A stretch of 64,000 bases of DNA from Triops longicaudatus. Lineage: Eukaryota; Arthropoda; Branchiopoda; Notostraca; Triopsidae. The notes beneath the pieces were generated by a model. That model saw nothing but the letters and a program-made list of their open reading frames with translations. It was not told where the DNA came from and made no database searches. Numbering within the stretch: position 1 is the first letter of the stretch; every line of letters starts with the position of its first letter. Below are positions 1 to 19,600 of this stretch, in pieces. Position numbers and translations under genes: made by a program. The stretch lies in NCBI GenBank assembly GCA_022885665.1, contig JAGQDJ010000190.1, forward strand, positions 54,533 through 118,532, written 5' to 3'.

Positions 1-584
1 AGCTAGTACTGTTTACAAACTCATAACGAGTTCTATACACGCTGAAAAAGCAGAAAGTTATAATAGGATCGTTGAACTGTGTTTGTGCTTTATAAACGTA
101 ACAAACAACGCAATCAGAATTTCTTGCTTAGGTTCTAGGTTAATGTACGAGAAAGTGTACTCTGTAGAAAAACTGGGAAGTTTCCCTCAGTTGTATCCTT
201 TTTAGATCGAGGTCTTTTGTACCTTTACCAAAGAATATTGGTAATTCGTGCCGCAAGATTATGTCTTGATAACAAATAAACGTAAACAAACGCAGACGAG
301 CGTATCACAATCCGGAACGAGTTATTGAGCACTAGTACTGGAAAGCTATTAATTTCCTGTTAAGACGAACCCCCCTTGTAGGTCATGAGACAAGACCACT
401 CGTGCATTCAGAAACTGCACTTTTTCAACGAGACGCAATTCCGGTTTGCTACAAGATAAATTTTTCCAGTTTTCCTTTTACACTAATATTTGCCCAATGT
501 ACAACCAAACAAACTTCCCGAACTGTCTAGTCACTTTGCTGGTTATGAATGTAAATCTAATTGTGCAAATCTTCTTTCTCCCAG
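1..584. other. Presumed intron upstream of the first visible BAHCC1-like exon
   Basis: No coding exon can be recognised here. The stretch is AT-rich and ends in a good splice acceptor (polypyrimidine run followed by CAG at 582-584) feeding the BAHCC1-like exon. An open frame reaching back to 446 is just the in-frame tail of this intron. Confidence 0.5.
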
Positions 585-6874
<6,290 letters not shown>

Positions 6875-7959
6875 ATTTAGTTCAACAAAAGAAGAACTGT
6901 AAGGGATAAGATACAGGACTGTGCGGTGACGCAAGGCATGGTGGCAGAAGGATTTAGGAAACGAAGTGCAATGAGAAGATGGACTGAGAGGTGCAATTGG
7001 CAATGTTTGAGAATCATTCATTTTGTTAGTCAAAGCAGTTTTTTTTCTCTGTACGAATATTTACCTATAATTCTCGTTTGACGCAAAGTTTACTGCGCCT
7101 TTTCATGATCTATGGACGTTTTGAAGTGAAAACCGGCTCTAAAGTTGGAAGCGCTTTTTAAGTTGATTATCGGTCCTCTTTTTGTTTAGCTTTCTTTCAG
7201 AAAAGACAATCTACTTAGACAAATAGGAGGGCCGATAGAGCTTTTTATTTATCTTCCGTGAATTTCATTCATCTTCCTTTCCTTTGGATATTTGTCAGAT
7301 TTAGGCCCTTTTCGTAAATTTCTTAAAATACTGTATTTCAGGACTGATGGTATTGGGAGTGTCAGGCACGGTAAATTTTCTCGTGCAGTTTGCGAAGTTT
7401 TGTTAAGGTTTTAATTTGTCATATCTTTTTTTCTGGAAAGATAACAGTATATACTTTTGCCGGTGTTTTGGGCTAGTAACTGTTCTAGCATGACACTATG
7501 CATTACCTGCGTCATGTATGTGATAGGGAGTGAATATTCGCGAGGATGGTGGGCGTTTGTAATATTGGGGGAAAAAAGGACGAAAGTAACCGAATGGGAG
7601 TAAAAGAGATATTTTTATGCAAACAAGTTTTGTGTGGTGTGGCATCATGGGCTCCTTTTTTGACCAATAAGCCCACAACATATGAAAAACGCGTGCAAGG
7701 ACATACTCTTCCCTAGCTTGCATGTTGAAGCTCTGCTAATAATGCTTGTGAGCATATGTAAAGCTGTGTCTTCTATGCTCTTGATTGCCAATATCATGTA
7801 TCATTTTGTATAGTCATGCGGAAAGACTCAATTGGAATTTTGCGAATTTGCTTGTTTTAATGACTCGTCAAACTTGGCAGGGCAGAGGGAACGCTACTTC
7901 AGAACAAGAAAAACACGACCTGCTAGTAAGTGTAAGGTCGTGGAGTCTGTAGTATATTT

Positions 7960-8020
7960 GCATTTGTTGGCGACATGGGCCAACAAATGCATAGTGTTGG
8001 CGATATGGGCCATATCGCCA
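7960..8020. repeat. Two adjacent perfect palindromes
   Basis: The first hairpin has 11-bp arms (GCATTTGTTGG at 7960-7970, complement at 7980-7990) with a 9-nt loop. The second is an 11-bp arm, 1-nt centre palindrome built on TGGCGATATGG (7998-8008, complement 8010-8020). The two share a GTTGGCGAyATGGGCCA core in direct orientation with one mismatch, so they look like a duplicated unit. Function unknown. Confidence 0.8.
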
Positions 8021-8539
8021 CAAAGTCCCTACATACTGTACAGAGACTCGTACGACTCTCAAATTGGACGTGAGATACACCGCAGATGCTATACGTGGAA
8101 TGCTGTGCAGTCATAATTCGAAAACTTATTCTAGCCTCGCTGGAAACGTTCGACCTGCTTCGGCAAAACTTTTTTTCGTTAACATTGGATTTCTACGTTG
8201 ATTTTGAAGCGCTTGCTGAAGGATAACGTAAATTTTTCCCGTAAGATTCTCCTAAGTATTACTGAACTAAATTTTTTTTTCAATTATTCCGTATTAGAAT
8301 TGAGTAAAAAATTTTCGAATACACTTAACTGTGAACCAGATTTTCGCAATTCTCCGTCTGGAATTGTGTCCCAACGTTCCGATTTTTTCGACGTTTTATT
8401 GATTATTTTTTTGGAAAAAATCTTGACACGTTTCATTAACAGTTTTTTACATGTTCTATATATTTAAAATTGTATACTTTTTATTTATTAACCATTCTTA
8501 AACTTGCATTTCGACTCGCAAAAATGAAACTCCAAAAAC

Positions 8540-8932
8540 TTCCGGGTGCAGGACGAAAGAGCCCAACTAGTACTAACCATATAATACTAACCACATTATG
8601 CTAACCACTAACGCTAACCACCTAATTTGAACCCCCTAATGTTAAAGTATTCAATATTAACCATCTGCTTACTCCCGTAGCCAGGATTTCGTTTCGGAAG
8701 GAGATTCCGTGAGTTTCGGGGAGTTTTTCATTTGCAACTTTTCTTGACATTTAATTTTTGCCTATATTCATCGTTCTAAAATAAAAGTGTCGCGGGTTTT
8801 AAAACCCTCAAACCCCAGTCTGGCTAATAGTTTGCACACAGAGCTTATTACCTAACGCTTAAATAAAATATATACTTATTTGCACTACGTGGGTTCTTTT
8901 GACTTTTGGGTTCTTCAGTCCTGCACCCGAAT
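8540..8932. mobile_element. MITE-like element with imperfect terminal inverted repeats
   Basis: The left end (8540-8566) and the right end (8906-8931) are inverted copies of a roughly 26-nt sequence sharing the block GGGTGCAGGAC and then GAA-GA-CCCAA with a few mismatches. The interior is AT-rich and non-coding. Next to the left end, 8571-8630 carries degenerate tandem copies of a CTAACCA-type unit. Size and structure suggest a non-autonomous DNA transposon. No clear target duplication is visible, so the superfamily is open. Confidence 0.5.
8571..8630. repeat. Degenerate tandem repeat with CTAACCA units
   Basis: Four to five units of about 13-15 nt each contain CTAACCA, with drifting spacers. 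It sits just inside the left end of the putative element at 8540-8932, where subterminal repeats are common in MITEs. Confidence 0.55.
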
Positions 8933-9148
8933 TTCCCCATAGATGACAGGATCGTCGCGTAAACATGGCTTTCTTTAACTCCTTTAAAGCGTTCATACTC
9001 CAAAACTTCGTATAGTTCGGGTGAATTTCTCTTCGAATAATTTATATTACCGTTTAACACTCAATTTGAACTTTTCTATTGTTCGTAGTTTTTTCGACAT
9101 TTTACGCGTCCAATTTATTAAAATTCACACGTGTTGTGAACGGTCACG

Positions 9149-10171
9149 ATGTTCGGATTCCAATCTAAATTTATTTGCTCCCTTTCGAGAAGATTAACTT
9201 GTGATCAGCTATTAAAAAGTCACTCTACTTACGGAGTATTTGAAATACAACATGGAGCGCAAATTCAGTGCATCAGAAGAAATTGTGACGTGAGTTTAAA
9301 ATTGCCTTTTCCTAGCCGGCCTTACTTCAGATCTCTTCCTTTGCGAGACGAAACGACAAATCATACCGAGCCAGTTACTGATGACCTCGGTTTCCTTCAA
9401 GAAGACGTTGAGAATCTCTTGGAAATATGTAAAGTCTCGGGAGAACAGTTATATAACATTCGTGTGAATTTCATAGAGCTTGGATTAGAACCCAGTAGGA
9501 TTGTAAGTTTGCTGAAAAATTATCCTGAAATAGTCAGAGCAAACCGAAATCATATCAAGCAGCAGTACAGCAATCTTCGTGTGCTCCATCTCTCACAGAA
9601 GGAAGTCAGAGACGTGGTCGAAAAATGTCCTTTAGTTCTCCTAGTCCCTACGAAGCGAGTGCGAGCGACAGCCGATCTTTTGAGTAATCATTTTCGTGAC
9701 AGAGAACTCGGGAAAATTTTGACATCAATCCCAGAAGTCCTTTGTGACTCGGTAGATGTTTTAGAGAAGAAGATCCAATACTGCACCGAAGAGATGGATC
9801 TTAAGCTACCCTTAGCCGCCAAGTCCAAAGTCCTTGCTTGTGATCTCGACACGCTGAAGGTTCGACATTCGTTTCTCCAAAAAGCTGGTCTCTACGTGGC
9901 AGCAAAATCGGCTCCTAATACCCACAGGAATCAGAAAGGCAAAGACACCAGCCCCTCCATATCCAAGATCATGCTTGCTAGTGACGAAGGTTTCATCCGC
10001 CTTTTTCCTTCCTTAAGCGAAGAGGAATTTACTGTCTACCAGCAACTATATTTCTCCGCATTGGACGAAAACGACGACGAAGACGATGAATTTAGCGATT
10101 ATGAAGACGAGGACGAACCAGAAGATAGTCCGAACTACGACAGAGAAAAGAAAAGTTTCAATGAACGTTGA
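9149..10171 (+). CDS. MTERF4: mTERF domain protein, MTERF4-like
   Basis: An intronless gene of 340 aa. The N-terminus is basic and lacks acidic residues (MFGFQSKFICSLSRRLTC), as expected of a mitochondrial presequence. Residues of about 85-270 form repeated mTERF helical motifs with the recurrent Leu/Pro pattern (SLLKNYPEIV, VVEKCPLVLLVP, LTSIPEVLCD). The protein ends in a strongly acidic tail (ENDDEDDEFSDYEDEDEP). That tail, the total length and the order of motifs match MTERF4 rather than MTERF1-3. In vertebrates MTERF4 binds NSUN4 and delivers it to the mitochondrial large ribosomal subunit during assembly. The start is the first ATG of the frame and precedes the targeting sequence. Two AATAAA signals follow at 10266 and 10288. 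Confidence 0.9.
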   Translation: MFGFQSKFICSLSRRLTCDQLLKSHSTYGVFEIQHGAQIQCIRRNCDVSLKLPFPSRPYFRSLPLRDETTNHTEPVTDDLGFLQEDVENLLEICKVSGEQLYNIRVNFIELGLEPSRIVSLLKNYPEIVRANRNHIKQQYSNLRVLHLSQKEVRDVVEKCPLVLLVPTKRVRATADLLSNHFRDRELGKILTSIPEVLCDSVDVLEKKIQYCTEEMDLKLPLAAKSKVLACDLDTLKVRHSFLQKAGLYVAAKSAPNTHRNQKGKDTSPSISKIMLASDEGFIRLFPSLSEEEFTVYQQLYFSALDENDDEDDEFSDYEDEDEPEDSPNYDREKKSFNER

Positions 10172-10265
10172 CCGTCAACTAAATATTGCTAATTCATTTG
10201 TGTCCTGCAAATAGCATTATCAACCTTCGTTATAGAGCCGTATTTTGTAAGAAAAAATAAGTCAT

Positions 10266-10293
10266 AATAAACAGCTTAAGGTGTATTAATAAA
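10266..10293 (+). promoter_or_regulatory. Polyadenylation signals for MTERF4
   Basis: Two AATAAA hexamers at 10266-10271 and 10288-10293 lie about 95-120 nt after the MTERF4 stop codon. Either could direct 3'-end formation. Confidence 0.6.
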
Positions 10294-10299
10294 AGAGCG

Positions 10300-11841
10300 G
10301 GACCACTATCGTAATCTTACTTACACGTGATCGTTAAAGTTGTGAAGTTGAGTAGAAGCCCTCTTATATAATCTCGCAGTAGTTAGCGACAGCCTTTGTC
10401 AAGCATAATTTCATTACTTGCTCTGCAGGTGCGACCATACAATAATGCCATTTCCAATGGATTCCAGTGAGTAATGCGTAGTGAGATTACAGCTCTTGGC
10501 AGATGAGATTCCTTTAAGACAACTACTAAAGACTGAACTGAGTATTCTAGGTCGTTTACTTCTTTTATCACGGTTCAATGTTATTTCGCGACGAATGATT
10601 AACTAACCAGACAATCATGTAAGAAAAAAAGCCAGCTCCTCTTTTATTCAACTTTCCCGCATCCATGACGATACAGAACGAGAAATGGAAAACAATAAGA
10701 ACAAATATGGTAAGGACGCACACGCACTTAGAAAACTTTCTCGTTTCGTCTACTTCTCCCGGAATAGAGCGGATTCGTTGGAGAAAAAGAAAGGTCTTCG
10801 CGACAAGGTAACACCTTGCAATTTTTCCATCCTCCTGAATTAGTCTTCATTGAAATGAAAAAGGAAAAATAGTACTTTGATCTGAACCCCCGACACATTG
10901 CATGGAATGGAATCAACCACACCTGCAGAACAGCAGAGAGAAAAACCAACTAATACAAGCTTTTTCTTAGAAGAGGGGGAAAACGACAATGGTATCATGA
11001 AATTGAGCTACTCCACTCATAAAAAAAAACTTGCGTTATATACAGTGCGCGTCTACAAGTCTGACCATTTCTTCTTCCCCAACCCGCATCACGCCGAAAA
11101 CAGACATGGTGAAACCGAAAATAATAATAAATTGAAATTAACAAAGGAAGGGTTAGTTATAAGGCTACGATGTCACAAGGTCGTTCCTTATAAGCTTCTT
11201 GTCTACCTGAATTTAAAAAATACGCACTTTCCCTCCCCCCACAAAAAACAAGGTGCATAATGGTTCCAGCACGGTGGGGTAAATTCTTCGGAGGCAGTTG
11301 GCTCGGCTAGAGTCACGGAGTTGAAGCCTCATCCATTTCGCTACAAAAATAAACAAATACATCCCACCGAATCAATATGCATGGCTCGTACACACAACCG
11401 TGAGAGGGGTTCGTCCATGTTAGGGAAACTTTACAGCAATAGGCATGGGCTTCCTTCTAATGAGGGGAAAACGTTCCGTTGAGCAAAACTCAAATCATAC
11501 ATGCAAGGACGTTTTCTTTGTATTTAGTCTAAATCAAGGCTAAGTCGCCTCCCATTTTCGAAGATAAAAAAGAAAAACTAAGGGCCCGTTCACACCCATT
11601 ACGACATAAGGCGAGTCACGTCACAATGTCACCAGTCCGTCACGAAACGATTGCTTTCTTTTATCACACTCCACGTTTCTAGCCACTGTAGCATTTCAAA
11701 TAATTAAATAAGATGTTTAAAAATGAAACCTCATCCTTGAGCAGTTGGACTGTTAGTATGAACAGGCCCTTAGACAGAAGATCATTGAAGAGAAATAATA
11801 GGAATCAGTAAATTTAAATTAAGGTTCGTCTTATAACTTAC
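10300..11841. other. Convergent intergenic region and PAPOLA 3' UTR
   Basis: This lies between the MTERF4 poly(A) signals and the PAPOLA stop codon. It contains no supported coding exon. On the minus strand an AATAAA occurs at 10648-10643 and is a candidate PAPOLA poly(A) signal, which would make a 3' UTR of about 1.2 kb unless an intron follows the stop codon. Confidence 0.5.
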
Positions 11842-14536
<2,695 letters not shown>

Positions 14537-15260
14537 GTTGAACACATACGCAACTCTTTCAACTCAACAAACTGAAGCAGAGCCAAAACCTATTTTGCGA
14601 AAAAAGAGATATTAATGTAATGTTAAATTTTAAATAAATTTACAGGAGAAATTCCAGCGCATGGAGACTGTCCAAAGGAAGTGCAACAACATTGAACTTT
14701 CTGATCACAGATGCTAGAATGTTCGCACATCCCCTTGTGCTCTTAGAGAATATAATGATTAATTTCACTTTGATGTGACTCAAAAGATGGATAGACAACC
14801 TACTTTTGTACAAACAAAACTTTTTTCACAGAAAAAAAACTAACGTTACTCCATTCCGGCTTGAAGCTTTCTACATTCGCAAAACAAAGGTAGTATCACA
14901 AGCTACCACCAGATGGCGAAAATACTTCGCGCCTTGCACAAAATTTTTGCATTAATTTCCTGACGTTCACTTTCATTCTTTTAACAACTGAAAGTGAACT
15001 TGCCAAATTATTAAGTGTAGTGAAAGCTCCAGAAATTGGTGTATCCTAATTAGGTGTTAAAAGATTACCAAGGAGGCAATGATGGTATTTGCAGAGTAAA
15101 AGGTAAGAAACTCGAAAACTCGAAAGCTAGTTTTGTGAACGAATTTCAAAAACATTTTAGTTGTTAGTTGATTTCTTTCACTCTTTAAAAGGTCAAATCA
15201 AGCCCGAAATGCGTGACTGGACGTATGATTTGAAAAATAGTGTTTCACCATAGTAGTTCA

Positions 15261-15477
15261 CTAGGCTGCGTTTCCACTGGCATCTTAATTCGTTTTGCCG
15301 ATCGAAGTGAAACGGTTTACCGCGCTGTTTTCGATTGGCAACACGTGTTTATATGATTTGGGCTGTATTAGAAAGGTTTCTCTTTCACGAGAACGCATTA
15401 CCAAGCTAAGTAACTCATTAATCCGTTTTATGTCGCTTGGTAACACGTAATAAGATGGCGTTGGAAACGCAACCTAG
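15261..15477. mobile_element. 217-bp MITE
   Basis: The ends are inverted copies: CTAGGCTGCGTTTCCACTGG at the left, and the complement of CTAGGTTGCGTTTCCAACGC at the right. Similarity continues to CATCTTA. Taking TA as the duplicated target site, each terminal repeat starts GGyTGCGTTTCCA. The interior lacks an open frame. This is the structure of a non-autonomous Tc1/mariner-like or other TA-targeting DNA transposon. It lies in the intergenic region, upstream of PAPOLA. Confidence 0.75.
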
Positions 15478-16284
15478 AAGTCCATAAGTCAATCCTATCC
15501 AGTCTTTGCGGTACCATTCCTAACGCCGAGTAAAAGAAATGCCGGTTTATCCAAGAAAGGCTTGCGAAGTAGCATTAAAAAAAGTTAAGTCTGAAACAGC
15601 GACTGTTCGAAATGCTAGTTCGAGAGAGCTTATAACTATGATTTGCAACGCTTTTGTCACATTTTTACTTTACTTTCTAAAATAGTGGTGACCAGAATTC
15701 GCGTAATTAAAAATGAGAGTAGACGACGAGAGGATGTTTTTATTATCATTACAAGTAGAACACTATTTTTCACAATAATCTGAATCGAAGGATACTTGAC
15801 AAATAAAAAAAAAATAAAAAATCGAACGGAAAAAATGCTTTAGTAATCGGTGTATGAGATTGTGATGAGATAATTTATTGCAGTAGTGCAAATACATGTT
15901 GTAGTCTAGACCAAAGCAACACAAAACACGTCTGTTTCTTAAAACGGCTACGTCACGGAATTTTATCATTTTTGTCATGTTAGAGTCAACTTGTACATTT
16001 AATTGTTCACAATATTTCTTTATCATAAGTAAGTAATATTATCTGGATTACTCGAGCTCTAAAAATTTCTGGAAATGCAGAAATAAAGATTAATTTGCTA
16101 AACACGAAGGAAGGTGTTAAATTTGGTCGCAAACTCAATGCTCTTAATTACAGATTATTTCATGTATGAATGATTCAAACTTCTAATAACTATTTAAAAA
16201 AAACTTTGGATGCAAAAACACGCTTGTATTATGTCACTCTAAAGAGCGTAACGCGCACGTCGAAAAATAAATGGCTTTTCCCGC

Positions 16285-16290
16285 TTTATT
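16285..16290 (-). promoter_or_regulatory. Candidate poly(A) signal of the first ZP gene
   Basis: AATAAA on the minus strand about 410 nt after the stop codon at 16699. It is the nearest good hexamer downstream. Confidence 0.4.
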
Positions 16291-16698
16291 TCCTTCGTGA
16301 GCGCTGTCCGTTACACTGCAAACGCCCTTGTCATTTTCACTATGGGTATTTATGTCCTAAACGGAGAATTATGTTACTCCGTTCCAGTTTCCTACTGTGC
16401 ATGTCTTCACTTTTCTGAAAATCGTAGAACAAAAATGCGTGCCAATTTTTCTAACAATAGAAATAGCATGTATTTACAAAAAGGCGTAGAAAAACACTTG
16501 ATGATATCGTACCACTCAAAAATATTGAAAAATGAAAAATCACACGTTCGTGTTTAAGGCCAGAAATCAAATATCACCGCCCATTCAGCTTGGAAAAGAA
16601 CCACAACAGAGTACAAAAAGTTTCATACTGATGCCCTAAAAATTATCCAGCGAGACTACTCGATGTATCCAAAAAATTAGAGATTCTAGAAAGCTTCC

Positions 16699-19600
16699 CT
16701 AATAAAAACGTGGACGTTTCGTCGCTTGAAGCGTTCCGGCCACGTAAGTGTGAAATGATTCCATGGACGGAGTCAAATTCTTTTGGCGACGCAGTCGAAC
16801 ACATAAAAGACAGGAGAACAAACCTAATGCCACGTAAAGCACAGCTCCAATACCTAACAGAAACATAATTACTGAAAGAATGCAAGGAAAACTTCGAAAA
16901 ATGCATTATTACCAGCAATGGCACCCCATGTACCCGCTCTCAAGCACAGGGATTCGGATGAGTTATTACCTGTTGGAAAGTCATAGTTAGTAACCCTGAG
17001 TTGTAACATGCAGTCATTACATTCTTTACGGCACCCTTCTTGAAAACTCAACTTACCGGAAGTGGCGGCCGTTGACTCGCGAGACGGCTTTTCGATGTCA
17101 TCTTCCACCAGCACTTGCAACGCTTGAAACAAACTTAGATTTTCCGACAAGCTACTGTTGGTCTCTTGCTTCATTTTCAACGCCGACGTTTCTTCAACAG
17201 AGCGTACGTCACGTTTGTTTATCTCTCGTGCATTCCGCCAATAACAAGGTTGATTCTATGGGAAAAGTTTGAAATTGTGTTTTATAAAACTGCACAAAAA
17301 AAGAATAACTACGCTAGAATAACACAAATAGACATACTGGACAATGTCCGTGACACATTCTCACATCGCACTCGATGTACAATGCCGGGCTGCCAGTGAA
17401 GCGGAAAGCTTTCATGTAAGCAAACACTTGAGTCTCATACAACCCCGAATCCGACCAAGTACCTCGGAAGCGGCTTATCAATTTTTCGTCCACTGGACAT
17501 CTATTTCATCGTACCAATGCATAAGCACAAATACCTTACCATAACTAAAACATTCAATATATTTTACCCATGATGGTCGATCAGTTGAATTCGCTTATTT
17601 GCTCCATTGTGTGCGTAACAATCACTTACAACTAAGTCGAATCCATCTAAACAATAAATATTGGTTACAAAAAATCTTTAACAGGAATCACGCAGAAACT
17701 TTCATTCATAAGCAATTAACTGATCCAGTAAGTGCTGCTATCTTTGCGAAACCAAAGATGCCATATTGGATAACGCTTCCGCAGTTAAGCCACGTAAACG
17801 GAATTTCTGACATGGCAGAATTGAATATAACGACATTGGTATCCAAGATGGCGTTGTTCGATTCGCAAAGATAGTATGAAATAATCGAGCAGTACGCTAT
17901 GAACTACAAGTACAGTAGATGCGTAAATTAAGGCATACCAAATTTGCTTCTCATGTAGATAATCAAAGTCAAAGGATCCCCAACCCGGACGGGTCCAGTA
18001 ATTCGACTTCCTGTACTGCCGTAACCTCCTCTGATTTCCATGTGGCACTCAGGAGGTGATAGCGTGAACGACAACGGGTTCCCAGTGGCCACTCTATGGA
18101 ACAAACACGAATCCATACATGTATTAGCTTTGTCGCCCGGAAATGCAAACATTCGTTCTGGCGGCTAACGTCTTGTTCGCTTACTCGACATCTAAGAAGG
18201 GGAAGGTCACTGTCTTCCAGAAATCGTAGCCATACTCGCAAGTGACTTTGAAATGCTCGTCCCATTCTTCTTCGATTAAGGGATTATATTGGATGCTCAA
18301 CGTGTTCCACATGAAGTTTTTCTATTAAGGAAACCAATAAATCACGGTAGTAACGAGTCAAGTAATGGTGTACGAAAACGGTAAAATGCCAAGAAAGTCT
18401 GTGATTAACTATTTAGTCATGCTAGTTAGCTTACAATCCCCTCCCGCTTTTTGTGGCAGTTCAATAGCAAGTAAACGTATAATCTTCGTTTGCATGAACC
18501 GTGACGGACCCGTTTTCGCATCGGACATGCCAATCTCGGTCATCATATAAAAAAGGAACGACATGAATCAAAGCAAGGCAAACAATAAGCGGTGCCAATA
18601 ACCCTTAGGGTCCCACCAAGAGTGGACAAATATCTAATGTTTTAGAAGAAACCAAAGACAAAAACAGCACGCACGCTTCTCGGAACCACAATGGTGAAGT
18701 GATAGCTTCATCCCAATCAGACAAAAGCTTAAACAGCACTTACTGATGGTTCTTTACGTCCGTTCTGGCTATGAGTATTCCCACCGAGTGTACCACAGCG
18801 ATTCAACTTGATGAAAAACTCGTACTCGTCCCTACCGGTCCCGTTCACATACATACATGTTGTATCGTAGGAATAACCTAGAATTTCGCGTTAAACTCCC
18901 CTGATTTATTCAAATTCTGCTTCATTAATCAAACGTACTCGAAGAATAAATGAGACCCACAAACGACCCGTTGAAACGAATGCGAATCTTCATGACGTCA
19001 TCCAAACAGTCGGCTTCGACATCTAGGTAAAACATTGTACCATTAACACATATTTCACAATAAATATGATTAAAATTTAACTGAGTAAATAATAACGAAA
19101 TAAAAATTGAAAATCCATCAACAGATATAAATAAAAGAAAAAAAGCCTAGCACGCAATCAAAAAGTTAAAGAAGTAAATAATGATTACTTAAATTAAGAG
19201 AATACATAAGAATTCAATTAAATAGCGAAAAAAAAGTCAGTGAATAATAAAAACTAACAGAAATTAGTCAAAACAAAAATTGAGAAGCAATTTTCAAAAT
19301 AATCACAGAGACAGTACAAAAATAAAAACAATACCGTAATACGGAAGGAATACTAGGTTTTAACGTACATGTAACTCGGGTCATATTTTTGAGCATATTG
19401 ACGGCTTTATTTTTCTCGTTGTCCCATCGGTTTTGGTTAGGTTTGCCCCATGAAGTGACAGCATTGTTGTTGATGGCAACGTCAGGTACTGGAGGGTAGG
19501 GTTTGTCACCTACGGGTCGGTTGGCAATGAAGTGAGTCGGGCGTGTGCTGACCGAAGTGAAAGGCCGTTCAGAAGAAGCTGTAGGTCTGCCAAAATTTGG

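Larger units (their letters stand above)
6875..9148. other. Intergenic region with inverted repeats
   Basis: This lies between the BAHCC1-like stop and the MTERF4 start. No coding exon is supported. It contains a pair of adjacent palindromes (7960-8020) and a 0.4-kb inverted-repeat element (8540-8932), listed separately. Confidence 0.6.
14537..16698. other. Intergenic region upstream of PAPOLA
   Basis: This holds the PAPOLA promoter side and the 3' flank of the first ZP gene. No coding exon is supported. It contains the 217-bp inverted-repeat element at 15261-15477. A minus-strand AATAAA at 16290-16285 is a candidate poly(A) signal for the ZP gene. Confidence 0.55.

Noticed and set aside
18437..18536. 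Possible extra minus-strand ZP exon
   Set aside because: It is open and bordered by AG/GT-like dinucleotides, but exons 18877-18744 and 18321-18185 join directly in phase 0 and give the expected ZP-N order. The extra stretch has no ZP features and a poor acceptor.
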